Source of the DNA: Strix aluco
Taxonomy: Eukaryota > Chordata > Aves > Strigiformes > Strigidae
DNA: 64,000 nt
Direction of reading: 5' to 3'
NCBI RefSeq assembly: GCF_031877795.1
Contig: NC_133932.1
Location: forward strand, 18,230,180 to 18,294,179
Shown: positions 12,301 to 22,760 of the stretch, piece after piece
Position numbering within the stretch: position 1 is the stretch's first letter
Layout: every line of letters starts with the position of its first letter
Made by a program: the position numbers and the translations under genes
Notes under the pieces: model-generated
Database searches by the model: none
Told to the model about the DNA's origin: nothing
Seen by the model: the letters and a program-made list of their open reading frames with translations, nothing else

Positions 12301-15300
12301 GCGGCGGGACGGGACGGGACGGGACGGGACGGGCAGGGAGCCGGCAGCTGGAGCCAGGGCTCTGGCTCAGCGGCTCCGGCTCGCAGTCTCCTGAGAGCCA
12401 GCGGGACAGCGGGACAGCCCCGCCCAGCCCTCGCCCTGCCCTCCTCCAGGCTGCGAGCAGCAGCAGAGGGAGGCTCCCTGTCCCGCAGAATCACGTCCAG
12501 CGGCCGCTGCCCAGCGGGTGTCCTTGCTCGTCCGGGTGACGTCCGTCCTCCCTTGGGGTGCCCGACCTGCGGGGTGACACTCAGGGAACAAGGGAGCACG
12601 GCTCCTCCCGGCTCTGGCCGAGGAGCAGGGACCCATCTGCCCGGCTCTGGGGACAGAGCTCAGGCAGGCAGCACCTCGAGTGCTCAGCACTGTCGAAGGG
12701 TCCCGAGCACTCAGCTCTCTCCTGCTGCAGTGTGATGGGCACCGATTTCCTCTGGCCAAAGGGCAGCAGCAACAGCATCCTCAGTTGTGCAGACGTGCCG
12801 GTCCAGGAGAAAAGAAGGCCCTCCCTGCCCTTCGTTCCCAAACTTACCTGGTGAGTGGCAAAGTCCGCCTCCACTGGTAGACGGGGCTGTTGGAGGCCCT
12901 TGCTTGGGGTCAGCCTGCAAGAAGCAGGCTGCACTTAGAGAGCATCCCCGCGGCAGAAAGGGCCACCAGCAAGCGGCCACCCGGCACCAGCAGCCTGAGG
13001 GCGGCAGAGCGGGGACCCTCTGCCCTCCCACGCTCTCTACCTCACGTGGCAGGTTTCCTCCCAGCACCACCAGCAAGGACATGCGGCGTTCCTGGTAGCT
13101 CCCCAACCCTCTCTGCACCCAGGCTGGCACCGCGGGACCCTCCCTCCCTCCTGCACAGGCTCACCCCACTCGCCGCACAGCCCTGGCACCCCGGCACAGC
13201 CAGAGGTGGGTGAAAGGCAGCCGTTCTCACCTCTGTCTGGCCCTCCATCAGCCTCTCCAGGCTCCTGGCGCTGAATGTCCTCCACTGGGCAGGAGAGAAA
13301 GAGTGGAAGGAGGTGAGCAGCGATGCCTCTGCTGCTCGGCTGGAGGGCCAGTGCTCGGGGACAGCGGCCAGACTAGAGAGACACTCACTCCATGGCGTCG
13401 GCTCAGCTCCTTCTGCAGGAGTTTGATGGACGGGACGTTGGTCACTCGGGCTCCCGTGGCTCCTTCGGGTGTCCTGTCACCAGGAAAGGACAGGGAGAAA
13501 GCTGGCTGAGCCCCAAGCCACCTCTTTTCCCTTGTCAGGCAGCTCTGCCCGAGAGCTGCCCACAGCCGCAGCGGCAGCTCTCCCCACCTGGGGAGCTGTG
13601 TTCCCCCATCCGGCCGCGCCTGAAGCACCCCCCTAGCTTACCCCAGCAGCTTGCCCAGCCACAGCTGCTTCAGTGCCCGGGAGCTGCAGAAAGAGAGGAG
13701 AACCAGCATCAGGCCCCGCTGCCCCCCAGCCCCTGGGCCCCTGCACAGCCTTGCCCCTTGGGAAGGGCTGAGGGGCAGCACGAGGCCCCGTGGGGCAGGA
13801 CAGGGGTGCTGCCCAAGCCCTGGCTCCCTCGTTGCTGCCAGAGCAGCTGCTCCTGCCCTTCCCTTCTGGGGACCAAAAGGCGACCAGGGGATGCAGGATG
13901 TGGGAACGCATCCCCATCCCTCCCTGCCCAGGCTCTGCATGGAGGGCAGAGGCCATTCACAGGGTGGCGTGGGCATGGTTGGGACCCTCTCCTGCCCAGC
14001 CGTGGGACGTGGCACCACGACTCACCCGAAAGTGGCAACACAGGTGCCGCTGGGCCAGATGAGGAGGATGGAGGTCCCGTCCTCATCGCTGCCTTCCTCC
14101 TCCTCCTCCTCTTTGATGTCCCCCGCTGTCTCCTTCCCGCTGCTCAGCACCCACAGCTGGTCCAGGGCCAGGCGGAGCTGTGGGCGCAGGGTGGTGCCAC
14201 GTCTGTGGAGAAGAGAGACAGGCAGTGAGCCGGAGGTGGCCGCCTTGGGGTGCCCCCGGGCAGAGCCCTGCCCCCCACCTGCCCTTGTGTGGTGGTTTAG
14301 GCCCTGCCGGGACCAGAGACCACATTGCCACTGCCCCTCCCCCACCCTCCGACCGGAACGGGGCAGGGAGTGAAATACAAACCCCGGGGTTGCGATAACG
14401 AGACGTTTAATACAACAATGCAACAACAACAAACCAAACAACAACAAGAACGATAACAATAGCAATAACAGTAATAACAATAAACAGAACAAGGGATATA
14501 GCGATACAGCAGTGAGGAGAGCGACCCCACACCACGCGTTTACCAACTGAGCAATCCCACACCACTGAGGGATCTTCTGAGAGGCCGGGTAAGGGAGACA
14601 ATTGCTCAACCTCCTCCAGGGCAGCTATACCAAAGGCTCACCAGTACTCTCTTGGGTCTTTAAATTACCCTCTCCTGAGGTAATCTATACCTAGGATGCA
14701 CGGGGCATCTGGGCCAGTCACAATGGGGTGCTTACGCCAGTCCTTCCCAGTTAAGCTTACTTCAGCTTCTAATAGGGTCAGCTGTTGGGACCCCCCTGTC
14801 ACTCCGGAGAGACAGATGGGTTCAACCCCACTGTATGGCATCAGGGTGCACTGTGCACCAGTATCTACCAAGGCCTTATATTCTCGTGGGTCTGATGTGC
14901 CAGGCCATCGGATCCACACCGTCCAGTAAATCCGATTATCCCTTTCCTCCACCTGGCTGGAGGCAGGGCCCCTCTAATCCTGCTCAGCATCACTCACTTG
15001 TTGTAAGAGCGACTCCTGCAAGAATGACTCACTTGTCCCCTCAAGACGGTCAGACATAATGTTGGCCATTCTATTCTGTCTGGGGGATTTCCGACTGGAC
15101 ACTGGAGCTGCGTCTCTCTTGGAAGACTCCCCTTTCATGGTGGTCTTCCCTTTCAGCTGCTGTACTCGTGCAGCTAGGGCGAGAGTGGGCTGTCCATCCC
15201 ACCTCCTCGTGTTTTCCCCATGGTCGCGGAGGAAGAACCACAGGGTGCCCTGTGGTGTGTACCTTCCACTGCCCTTCTCTTGGGTGGGGAAACGCCTGCT

Positions 15301-18300
15301 TCTAATGGCTGAGACATCGGCCCGTGCAGGTGGAATGTAGGACGTGTCCTCTTCCACTTTCTGGAGCCTCTGAGACAGTTCCCTTACAGCTGAAACCCAG
15401 GCATGTTGGGAGGAAGGGAGATTTCCCTCATATTGCTGGAGCTGGCCAATCACTTCGTCCACTGTTTCAGTCTGGGTGTCTTGCCACCAGGACGCTACTG
15501 CTAGTGCTTTGGAATGTGCCTCTGGTGCACTTTGCAGGAACTTCCGCCACATCAGCTGTGTGCAAGGGGCCTGATCTGGATCCGTGGGTGACCGCTCATC
15601 ATTCAGATCACCATAAACCATGTCAAACACAGCCAATTCCCTGAGGTTCTGAATGCCTTTCTCCATGTTGGTCCCCTTGCCTAACCGACATAGAACATCA
15701 TCCTTGTAGGGGTACCTCTCCCTTACACTGAGCAGGAGTCGCCTCCAAAGGCTGAGGGTATGAGCCTGTATCCCTATTGCCTTGTCAATACCAGCCTCCC
15801 TGGCTAAAGATCCCAGCTGCTTGGCCTCTCTCCCCTCCAATTCCAAAACACCAGCTCCACGATGCCAGCATCGGAGCAGACAGGTTCAAATTTGCTCGCC
15901 TGGAAGGCAGCTGAAATCCTTCCGCATATCTCGCAACTCACTCAGGGATAGAGATCGGATGGTTACCTCCGGCTCTTCCTCCTGTTCTCGTGATGGGCCT
16001 GGTTCATCATCACCCTGTACACTGCGAGGGGATTTTTTGGTATATTTGGTTTTCTGTATCGGGGCGACTCATACTGGCACTGCTTGTCCCTCTGGCCCAG
16101 CTGCTGTGCTGGTGGAGGCGACTGGTACTGCCACTGCCTGTCCCCCTGGCCCAGCTGCTGTGCTAGTGGAGGTGACTGGTACTGGCACTGGCTGTCACTC
16201 TGGCCCAGCTGCTGTGCTAGTGGAGGTGACTCGTACTGGCACTGCCTGTCACTCTGGCCCAGCCGCTGTGCTGCTGGAGTTGACTGGTACTGCCACTGCC
16301 TGTCCCCCTGGCCCAGCTGCTGTGCTAGTGGAGGTGACTCGTACTGGCACTGCCTGTCCCTCTGGCCCAGCTGCTGTGCTAGTGGAGGCAACTAGTACTG
16401 GCACTGCCTGTCCCCCTTGCCCAGCTGCTGTGCTAGTGGAGGCTACTGGTATTGGCACTGCCTGTCCCCCTGGCCCAGCTGCTCTGCTGGTGGTGGTGAC
16501 TGGTACTGGCACTGCCTGTCCCTCTGGCCCAGCTGCTGTGCTGGTGGAGGTGACTGGTACTGGCACTGCCTGTCACTCTGGCCCAGCCGGAGTGCTAGTA
16601 GTGGCGACTGGTATTGGCACTGCCTGTCCCCCTTGCCCAGCTGCTGTGCTAGTGGAGGCAACTGGTACTGGCACTGCCTGTCCCCCTGGCCCAGCTGCTG
16701 TGCTGGTGGAGGTGACTGGTACTGGCACTGCCTGTAACTCTGGCCCAGCTGCTGTGCTAGTGGAGGCGACTGCTACTGGCACTGCCTGTCACTCTGGCCC
16801 AGCTGCTGTGCTGGTTGAGGTGACTGGTACTGGCACTGCCTGACTCCCTGGCCCAGATGCTGTGCTAGTGGAGGTGACTGCTACTGGCACTGGCTGTCCC
16901 TCTGTCCCAGCTGCTGTGCTGGTGGAGGTGACTGGTACTGGCACTGGCTGTCCCTCTGTCCCATCTGCTGTGCTAGTGGAGGCGACTGGTATTGGCACTG
17001 CCTGTCCCCCTTGCCCAGCTGCTCTGCTGGTGGAGGTGACTGGTACTGGCACTGCCTGTCACTCTGGCCCAGCTGCTGTGCTAGTGGAGGCGACTGGTAC
17101 TGGCACTGCCTGTCACTCTGGCCCAGCTGCAGTGCTAGTGGAGGTGACTGGTATTGGCACTGCCTGTCCCTCTGGCCCAGCTGCTCTGCTGGTGGAGGTG
17201 ACTGGTACTGGCACTGCCTGTCCCTCTGGCCCAGCTGCTCTGCTGGTGGAGGTGACTGGTTCTGGCACTGCCTGTCACTCTGGCCCAGCTGCTGTGCTGG
17301 TGGAGGCGACTGGTACTGGCACTGGCTGTCCCTCTGTCCCAGCTGCTGTGCTAGTGGAGGCGACTGGTACTGGCACTGCCTGCCCCTCTGTCCCAGCTGC
17401 TGTGCTAGTGGAGGCGACTGCTACTGGCACTGCCTGTCCCTCTGGCCCAGCTGCTGTGCTGGTGGAGGTGACTGGTACTGGCACTGCCTGTCCCCCTGGC
17501 CCAGATGCTGTGCTAGTGGAGGTGACTGGTACTGGCACTGGCTGTCCCTCTGTCCCAGCTGCTGTGCTAGTGGAGGTGACTGGTACTGGCACTGGCTGTC
17601 CCTCTGTCCCAGTTGCTGTGCTAGTAGAGGCGACTGGTACTGGCACTGCCTGTCCCTCTGGCCCAGCTGCTGTGCTGGTGGAGGTGACTGGTATTGGCAC
17701 TGCCTGTCCCTCTGGCCCAGCTGCTGTGCTGGTGGAGGTGACTGGTACTGCCACTGCCTGTCACTCTGGCCGAGCTGCAGTGCTAGTAGTGGCGACTGGT
17801 ACTGGCACTGCCTGTCCCTCTGGCCCAACTGCTGTGCTAGTGGAGGCGACTGGTATTGGCACTGCCTGTCCCCCTTGCCCAGCTGCTCTGCTAGTGGAGG
17901 TGACTGGTATTGGCACTGCCTGTCCCTCTGACCCAGCTGCTGTGCTGGTGGAGGTGACTGGTACTGCCACTGCCTGTCACTCTGGCCCAGCTGCAGTGCT
18001 AGTGGAGGTGACTGGTATTGGCACTGCCTGTCCCTCTGGCCCAGCTGCTCTGCTGGTGGAGGTGACTGGTACTGGCACTGCCTGTCCCTCTGGCCCAGCT
18101 GTTCTGCTGGTGGAGGTGACTGGTTCTGGCACTGCCTGTCCCTCTGGCCCAGCTGCTGTGCTGGTGGAGGTGACTGGTACTGGCACTGCCTGTCACTCTG
18201 GCCCAGCTGCAGTGCTAGTAGTGGCGACTGGTATTGGCACTGCCTGTCCCCCTTGCCCAGCTGCTGTGCTGCTGGAGGCGACTGGTATTGGCACTGCCTG

Positions 18301-21300
18301 TCCCCCTGGCCCAGCTGCTGTGCTAGTGGAGGCGACTGGTACTGGCACTGGCTGTCCCTCTGTCCCAGCTGCTGTGCTGGTGGTGGTGACTGGTACTGGC
18401 ACTGCCTGTCCCCCTGGCCCAGATGCTGTGCTGGTGGAGGTGACTGGTACTGGCACTGGCTGTCCCTCTGTCCCAGCTGCTGTGCTAGTAGAGGCGACTG
18501 CTACTGGCACTGCCTGTCCCTCTGGCCCAGCTGCTGTGCTAGTAGTGGCGACTGGTACTGGCACTGCCTGTCACTCTGGCCCAGCTGCTGTGCTGGTGGA
18601 GGCGACTGGTACTGGCACTGCCTGTCCCTCTGGCACAGCTGCTGTGCTAGTGGAGGTGACTGGTACTGGCACTGGCTGTCCCTCTGTCCCAGCTGCTGTG
18701 CTAGTAGAGGCGACTGCTACTGGCACTGCCTGTCCCTCTGGCCCAGCTGCTGTGCTGGTGGAGGCGACTGGTATTGGCACTGCCTGTCCCTGTGGCCCAG
18801 CTGCTGTGCTGGTGGAGGCGACTGCTACTGGCACTGCCTGTCCCTCTGGCCCAGCTGCTGTGCTGGTGGAGGTGACTGGTACTGGCACTGCCTGTCACTC
18901 TGGCCCAGCTGCAGTGCTAGTAGTGACGACTGGTATTGGCACTGCCTGTCCCCCTTGCCCAGCTGCTGTGCTGGTGGAGGCGACTGGTATTGGCACTGCC
19001 TGTCCCCCTGGCCCAGCTGCTCTGCTGGTGGTGGTGACTGGTACTGGCACTGCCTGTCCCTCTGGCCCAGCTGCTGTGCTGGTGGAGTCAACTGGTACTG
19101 GCACTGCCTGTCCCTCTGGCCCAGCTGGTGTGCTGGTGGAGGCGACTGGTACTGGCACTGCCTGTCACTCTGGCCCAGCTGCTGTGCTGGTGGAGGCGAC
19201 TGGTACTGGCACTGCCTGTCCCCCTGGCCCAGATGCTGTGCTGGTGGAGGCGACTGGTACTGGCACTGCCTGTCCCCCTGGCCTAGATGCTGTGCTGGTA
19301 GAGGCGACTGGTATTGGCACTGCCTGTCCCCCTTGCCCAGCTGCTGTGCTAGTGGAGGTGACTGGTACTGGCACTGCCTGTCCCTCTGGCCCAGCTGCAG
19401 TGCTAGTGGAGGTGACTGGTATTGGCACTGCCTGTCCCTCTGGCCCAGCTGCTCTGCTGGTGGAGGTGACTGGTACTGGCACTGCCTGTCCCTCTGGCCC
19501 AGCTGCTGTGCTGGTGGAGGTGACTGGTTCTGGCACTGCCTGTCCCTGTGGCCCAGCTGCTGTGCTGGTGGAGGTGACTGGTACTGGCACTGCCTGTCCC
19601 CCTTGCCCAGCTGCTGTGCTGGTGGAGGTGACTGGTATTGGCACTGCCTGTCCCCCTGGCCCAGCTGCTCTGCTGGTGGTGGTGACTGGTACTGGCACTG
19701 CCTGTCCCTCTGGCCCAGCTGCTGTGCTGGTGGAGTCAAGTGGTACTGGCACTGCCTGTCCCTCTGGCCCAGCTGGTGTGCTGGTGGAGGCCACTGGTAC
19801 TGGCACTGCCTGTCACTCTGGCCCAGCTGCTGTGCTCGTGGAGGTGACTGGTACTGGTACTGCCTGTCCCCCTGGCCCAGCTGCTGTGCTAGTGGAGGCG
19901 ACTGGTATTGGCACTGCCTGTCCCCCTGGCCCAACTGCTCTGCTGGTGGTGGTGACTGGTACTGGCACTGCCTGTCCCTCTGGCCCAGCTGCTGTGCTGG
20001 TGGAGGCGACTGTTATTGGCACTGCCTGTCACTCTGGCCCAGCTGCTGTGCTGGTGGAGGTGACTGGTACTGGCACTGCCTGTCCCCCTGGCCCAGATGC
20101 TGTGCTGGTGGAGGCGACTGGTACTGGCACTGCCTGTCACTCTGGCCCAGCTGCTGTGCTAGTGGAGGCGACTGCTACTGGCACTGCCTGTCACTCTGGC
20201 CCAGCTGCTGTGCTGGTGGAGGTGACTGGTACTGGCACTGCCTGTCCCTCTGGCCCAGCTGCTCTGCTGGTGGAGGCGACTGCTACTGGCACTGCCTGTC
20301 ACTCTGGCCCAGCTGCTGTGCTGGTGGAGGTGACTGGTACTGGCACTGCCTGTCCCTCTGGCCCAGCTGCTCTGCTGGTGGAGGTGACTGCTACTGGCAC
20401 TGCCTGACACTTTGGCCCAGCTGCTTTGCTAGTGGAGGTGACTGGTACTGGCACTGCCTGTCACTTTGGCCCAGCTGCTGTGCTAGTGGAGGTGACTGGT
20501 ACTGGCAGTGCCTGTCCCCCTGGCCCCGCTGCTGTACCAGTATGTTCCCTTTCAGATCCTGCAGCTCTTTCTCCCCCTTCAGGGCAGTGAACAGTAGTAA
20601 AGGTGACATGGTAAGCATGGGCAAGCCCCCAGCACATTGCAATGAGTTGTGTCTCCCGGGGTTTGTCAGATTGGCAAGACACCTTTTTCAGATACTCCAC
20701 CAGTTTATCAGGACTCTGCACTTGTTCGGGAGTGAAATCCCAAACCGTTGGAGGTGACCACTGAGTCAGGCACTTGCCCATCTTTTCCCACACACCTTGC
20801 CATTTATAACTATCTGCCCTCGGGGCAGGTTTCCGGGTGCTGCTGTCATTGGAGAAATACCGCATGGCCCAAAACAAGATCCGGCAGACATTCAGAAAGC
20901 ATTGTGCCGCAAACACACTGGCCTGGGTGCTCCAAGGATAGCTAAAACTCTGAAAAACCGAGAGGATCTCTTCCCCTGGCTCACCCATAGAGGGGGTGAG
21001 ACCCCTAACAAAAGCCCAGGCAGCAAACAGGTACCGGTTCACCCCCACAAGCACTGATGCAAGCCCATTATAAGCAGTCAGCAGCCAGTATAGCAAAATA
21101 AAACCCTTGACACATTTTCCACCGACAACAAACGCCAGCACTGGGAACACACAGCGGATATAAGGATTAATCCAGCCCCACCACGCAAGCAAGTTGGCCA
21201 GCATTGCAAATGTTCCTTATCAAACAATACAAATAAAAACAGAAAAATTGCACCTAACAGATTGCTCTAACACACCTTCTCCTTTTGTCCTTATCTCAAC

Positions 21301-22066
21301 CCTCTCGTGCCCCATGCTGGGCGCCAAAAAGGCTGTGGTGGTTTAGGCCCCGCCGGGACCCGAGACCACGCTGCCGCTGCCCCTCCCCCACCCTCCGACC
21401 GGAACGGGGCAGGGAGTGAAATACAAACCCCGGGGTTGAGGTAAGGAGAGGTTTAATACCACAGTGCCACAGCAACAAACCGAACAACAGCAAGAACAAG
21501 AACAATAACAGTAATAACAAGAAACAGAACAAGGGATATAGCGATACAGCAGTGAGGAGAGCGACCCCACACCACGCCTTTACCAATCTTCCCGCGCTTG
21601 GGCGCCCGGACGTGAAGTCAGCATGGTATTGAATAACCCGGCTAGAGCTCCCTCCCCACTGCTGGGGAAACTTAACCCTATCCTAGCTGAACCAGGACAC
21701 CTTGGGACAGACATTGGTGCATCCAGCACCAAGGGCCCAGGGCCTGGGGCTGGTGCCAGAGTGTCCCTGGCCTGGTGGCAGGGCCAGGGATGGGGGAAAG
21801 GCAGTGGGGCTCTGAGGGTCTTACCGCAACTTGGCGACGACCAGTTCCTCCTGGAGGAGGAGAAGGCGTCTCTCGCTCCTCCTGTGGCCCCGGGTCAGCC
21901 ACACGTCCGTGCTCAGCACCGCCTCAGCGTCGGTGAGAGCCTCCCTGCGGAGCAGAGAGCGGTGGGCATGAGAAAGGCTGTGGCTGAGGGGCCCGGCCGT
22001 GCCCGCCCGTCCCCGAGCCCCGGGGGGAGCCTACCTGGAGTGCCAGCAGCAGTTGGCCTGGCCCAT
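9320..22066 (-). CDS. PH-RhoGAP protein, ARHGAP20/TAGAP-like, copy 1
   Basis: Predicted GTPase-activating protein that would switch off a Rho-family GTPase by stimulating GTP hydrolysis. Exons in transcript order: 22035-22066, 21825-21944, 14026-14202, 13642-13683, 13389-13473, 13231-13284, 13041-13091, 12848-12914, 12005-12192, 11614-11775, 11420-11529, 10879-11074, 10575-10674, 10302-10447, 9630-9721, 9320-9524. All introns are GT/AG, every phase matches, and the sum is 608 codons plus stop. Residues about 12-125 look like a PH domain (LLLLQEELVVAK, LALDQLWVLSS, ALKQLWLGKLL) carrying an acidic insert of six Glu. Residues about 252-445 are RhoGAP: LFGQPL, the arginine finger in GIFRRS (Arg about 290), PVILLAAILKDFLRSIP, and NLAICLGPNLL. 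The tail is Lys/Arg-rich. The start MGQANCC is chosen because its phase fits; a longer N-terminus is possible. Exon 7 might begin at 13112 instead. The last two exons are the least certain. Family placement comes from memory of motifs, not a search. Confidence 0.8.
12306..12333. repeat. (GGGAC)n microsatellite, unit 1
   Basis: Five GGGAC repeats followed by GGG lie in the intron between the eighth and ninth exons. A CCCTG repeat lies just to the left (about 12257-12281). The G-runs would allow a G-quadruplex on the plus strand, the non-template-sense side of the gene. The same tract is present in all units. Confidence 0.85.
14283..14287. repeat. Target-site duplication CCTTG, left copy (unit 1)
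   Basis: CCTTG lies immediately left of the TG end of the retroviral insertion and recurs immediately right of its CA end at 21700-21704. The pair fixes both ends of the insertion. Removing the insertion and one copy leaves an intron of about 205 bases, in line with the other short introns of this gene. The same pair occurs at 31236-31240/39410-39414 and 48947-48951/53450-53454. Confidence 0.8.
14665..14952 (-). mobile_element. Retroviral aspartic protease remnant (unit 1)
   Basis: A 95-codon frame within the fossil carries the retropepsin active-site motif ALVDTGAQCT and, near its end, ILGIDYL, as expected for the C-terminal part of the fold. It follows the gag part in element order. In living relatives it would process the Gag-Pol polyprotein; here it is part of a defective element and no function is proposed. 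Confidence 0.8.
14974..15846 (-). mobile_element. gag C-terminal part of the fossil retrovirus (unit 1)
   Basis: A 290-codon frame with capsid-like features: SLWRRLLLSVRERYPYKDDV and MWRKFLQSAPEAHSKALAVA resemble the helical capsid region of avian ERV Gag, followed by a charged C-terminal region with coiled-coil character (VRELSQRLQKVEED). No CCHC zinc knuckle is evident. It lies between the minisatellite and the protease in element order. Confidence 0.7.
16061..20520. repeat. 54-base minisatellite, about 83 repeats (unit 1)
   Basis: Tandem imperfect repeats with the core CACTGCCTGTCCC(T/C)CTGG-CCCAGCTGCTGTGCT(G/A)GTGGAGGTGACTGGTACTGG; each period is 54 bases, seen as an 18-residue period in translation. 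Total 4,460 bases gives about 82.6 periods. Variants such as AGTGCTAGTAGTGGCGACTG or GTCACTCTGGCC recur in blocks, a sign of higher-order shuffling. The array lies inside the gag region of the fossil retrovirus; in gag sense one frame gives GQAVPVPVTSTSTAAGPE, another QLGQRDRQCQYQSPPPAQ. Because 54 is a multiple of three and stops are rare, long open frames appear on both strands. Confidence 0.97.
20530..21204 (-). mobile_element. gag N-terminal part of the fossil retrovirus (unit 1)
   Basis: The frame begins MLANLLAWWGWINPYI, with about 70 strongly hydrophobic residues that could form two or three membrane segments, followed by a soluble region (SYKWQGVWEKMGKCLTQW, PDKLVEYLKKVS) before entering the minisatellite. 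It lies directly downstream of the 5' LTR and primer-binding site, where gag is expected. A hydrophobic Gag N-terminus is unusual and may serve in place of a myristoyl signal, which is inference only. Confidence 0.6.
21309..21326 (-). other. Primer-binding site, lysine-tRNA type (unit 1)
   Basis: On the minus strand the 18 bases TGGCGCCCAGCATGGGGC follow the 5' LTR after a few spacer bases. By memory they match the complement of the 3' end of the lysine tRNA used by many class II retroviruses at 16 of 18 positions. This confirms the element's orientation. A lysine-type site in an otherwise ERVL-looking element leaves the class open. Confidence 0.7.
21334..21699 (-). mobile_element. 5' LTR of the fossil retrovirus (unit 1)
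   Basis: The 366-base LTR starts TGTCCTGGTTCAGC and ends AAACCACCACA on the minus strand. It contains a TTG/TTATT-rich stretch, an ATTAAA poly(A)-like hexamer and a GC-rich 3' portion. It is bordered on the right by the CCTTG target duplication and on the left by the primer-binding site. Confidence 0.85.
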
Positions 22067-22310
22067 CCTGCCCGGGACAGGAGGACCCCTCGCTCTGCAC
22101 CAAGGATGTGGCCCAGCTGGCCACAGCGAGGATGGGAAGCAGGGTGCCGGTGCCGGGAAGCGCTGTTCGGCCAGACCCTGCCTCCTCCCAGAGCTGCTCC
22201 GTGCCAGCACAGCCCCGTGCTGCCGGCTCTGGTGGCTGCTGGCTCCAAAATGGCCGACGCTGGGAGCCCAACGGAAAGTGGGCGGGGCCTCGTGCTGGGG
22301 GTTCTCTCCA
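22067..22310 (-). promoter_or_regulatory. Possible promoter of RhoGAP gene copy 1
   Basis: The GC-rich stretch upstream of the proposed start codon contains CCAAAATGGCCGACGC (22245-22260), which resembles a YY1 site, and GGGCGGGGCC (22280-22289), an Sp1/GC-box. No TATA box is seen. The location fits a TATA-less promoter for the minus-strand gene, but the transcription start is unknown and upstream noncoding exons could exist. Confidence 0.35.
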
Positions 22311-22479
22311 GCATGGCCCTGGCTGTCTTGCCCCGGGCAGCCCAGAGCAGGGCAGAGCAGAGGGGAAGCACCCCCTCCCTCCGCCTGCTGCCAGTGGTCT
22401 GCCTGCTGCAGCCCGGGATGCAGTTCGCCCCCAATGCCCCAGGGGTACTTTGCTGGCTCCAAGTTGCTCAACTTCGGGT

Positions 22480-22760
22480 CCACCATCACCCCAGGGCTCT
22501 GCACAGCTGCTTTCCAGCTGGGTCTCCCCCAGCACATACAGCTCCAGGGGCTTGTTCCTCCCCAGGTCCAGGACTTTGCTCTTCCCTCTTCCCCTTCTTC
22601 AACGACAGGAAGCTCCTGGCAGCCCCTTTCTCCAGCCTGTCAAGGTCCCTCTGGTTGGCAACACAACCCTCGGCTGCAGGAGCCTCTCCTCCCAGTCATG
22701 TGCCTTCTGCAAGCTGTCTGAGGGTGTGCTCTGCCCCATCATCCGGATCACTGAATGTGG
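22480..22760 (-). mobile_element. Degenerate CR1 LINE fragment (unit 1)
   Basis: The plus strand resembles the antisense of the CR1 ORF2 region that encodes the DRLEKWA...KVLHLG block: CAGCACATACAGCTCCAGGG, CTCCCCAGGTCCAGGACTTTG, CCAGCCTGTCAAGGTCCCTC and a CATCATCCGGATCACTGAAT end. It is diverged and truncated, and its ends are approximate. A 412-codon plus-strand frame running over it is not a gene. Confidence 0.7.

Larger units (their letters stand above)
14288..21699 (-). mobile_element. Broken endogenous retrovirus in the RhoGAP intron (unit 1)
   Basis: A retroviral fossil on the same strand as the gene. Visible parts in element order: 5' LTR 21334-21699, primer-binding site 21309-21326, gag N-terminal part about 20530-21204, a 54-base minisatellite 16061-20520, gag C-terminal part 14974-15846, protease 14665-14952, and a partial 3' LTR from 14288 to about 14540. 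Most of pol and all of env are not recognisable, so it is clearly defective, with several breaks. The two LTRs differ at roughly 20 of about 250 comparable bases, so the insertion is old, far older than the duplication of the locus. The protein impression (DTG-type protease, SPLPGLSEDP at the start of pol) matches a common passerine ERV group I associate with ERVL-like elements, but the class is uncertain. Confidence 0.88.

Noticed and set aside
11621-12539. Plus-strand open frames of 211-224 codons opposite the RhoGAP exons
   Set aside because: They mirror the real minus-strand exons and introns and are Pro/Ala/Ser-rich, as expected for the opposite strand of GC-rich coding DNA.
16862-20407. 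A 1,181-codon plus-strand open frame as a gene
   Set aside because: It is pure 54-base repeat translation, has no conserved domain, and is antisense to the retroviral gag and the host gene.
16061-20520. CRISPR array
   Set aside because: Repeats are contiguous with no unique spacers, the period is 54 bases, and the genome is a vertebrate one.
16061-20520. Centromeric-type satellite
   Set aside because: The array is confined to one position inside a retroviral gag in each unit, flanked by unique element sequence, so it is a local minisatellite.
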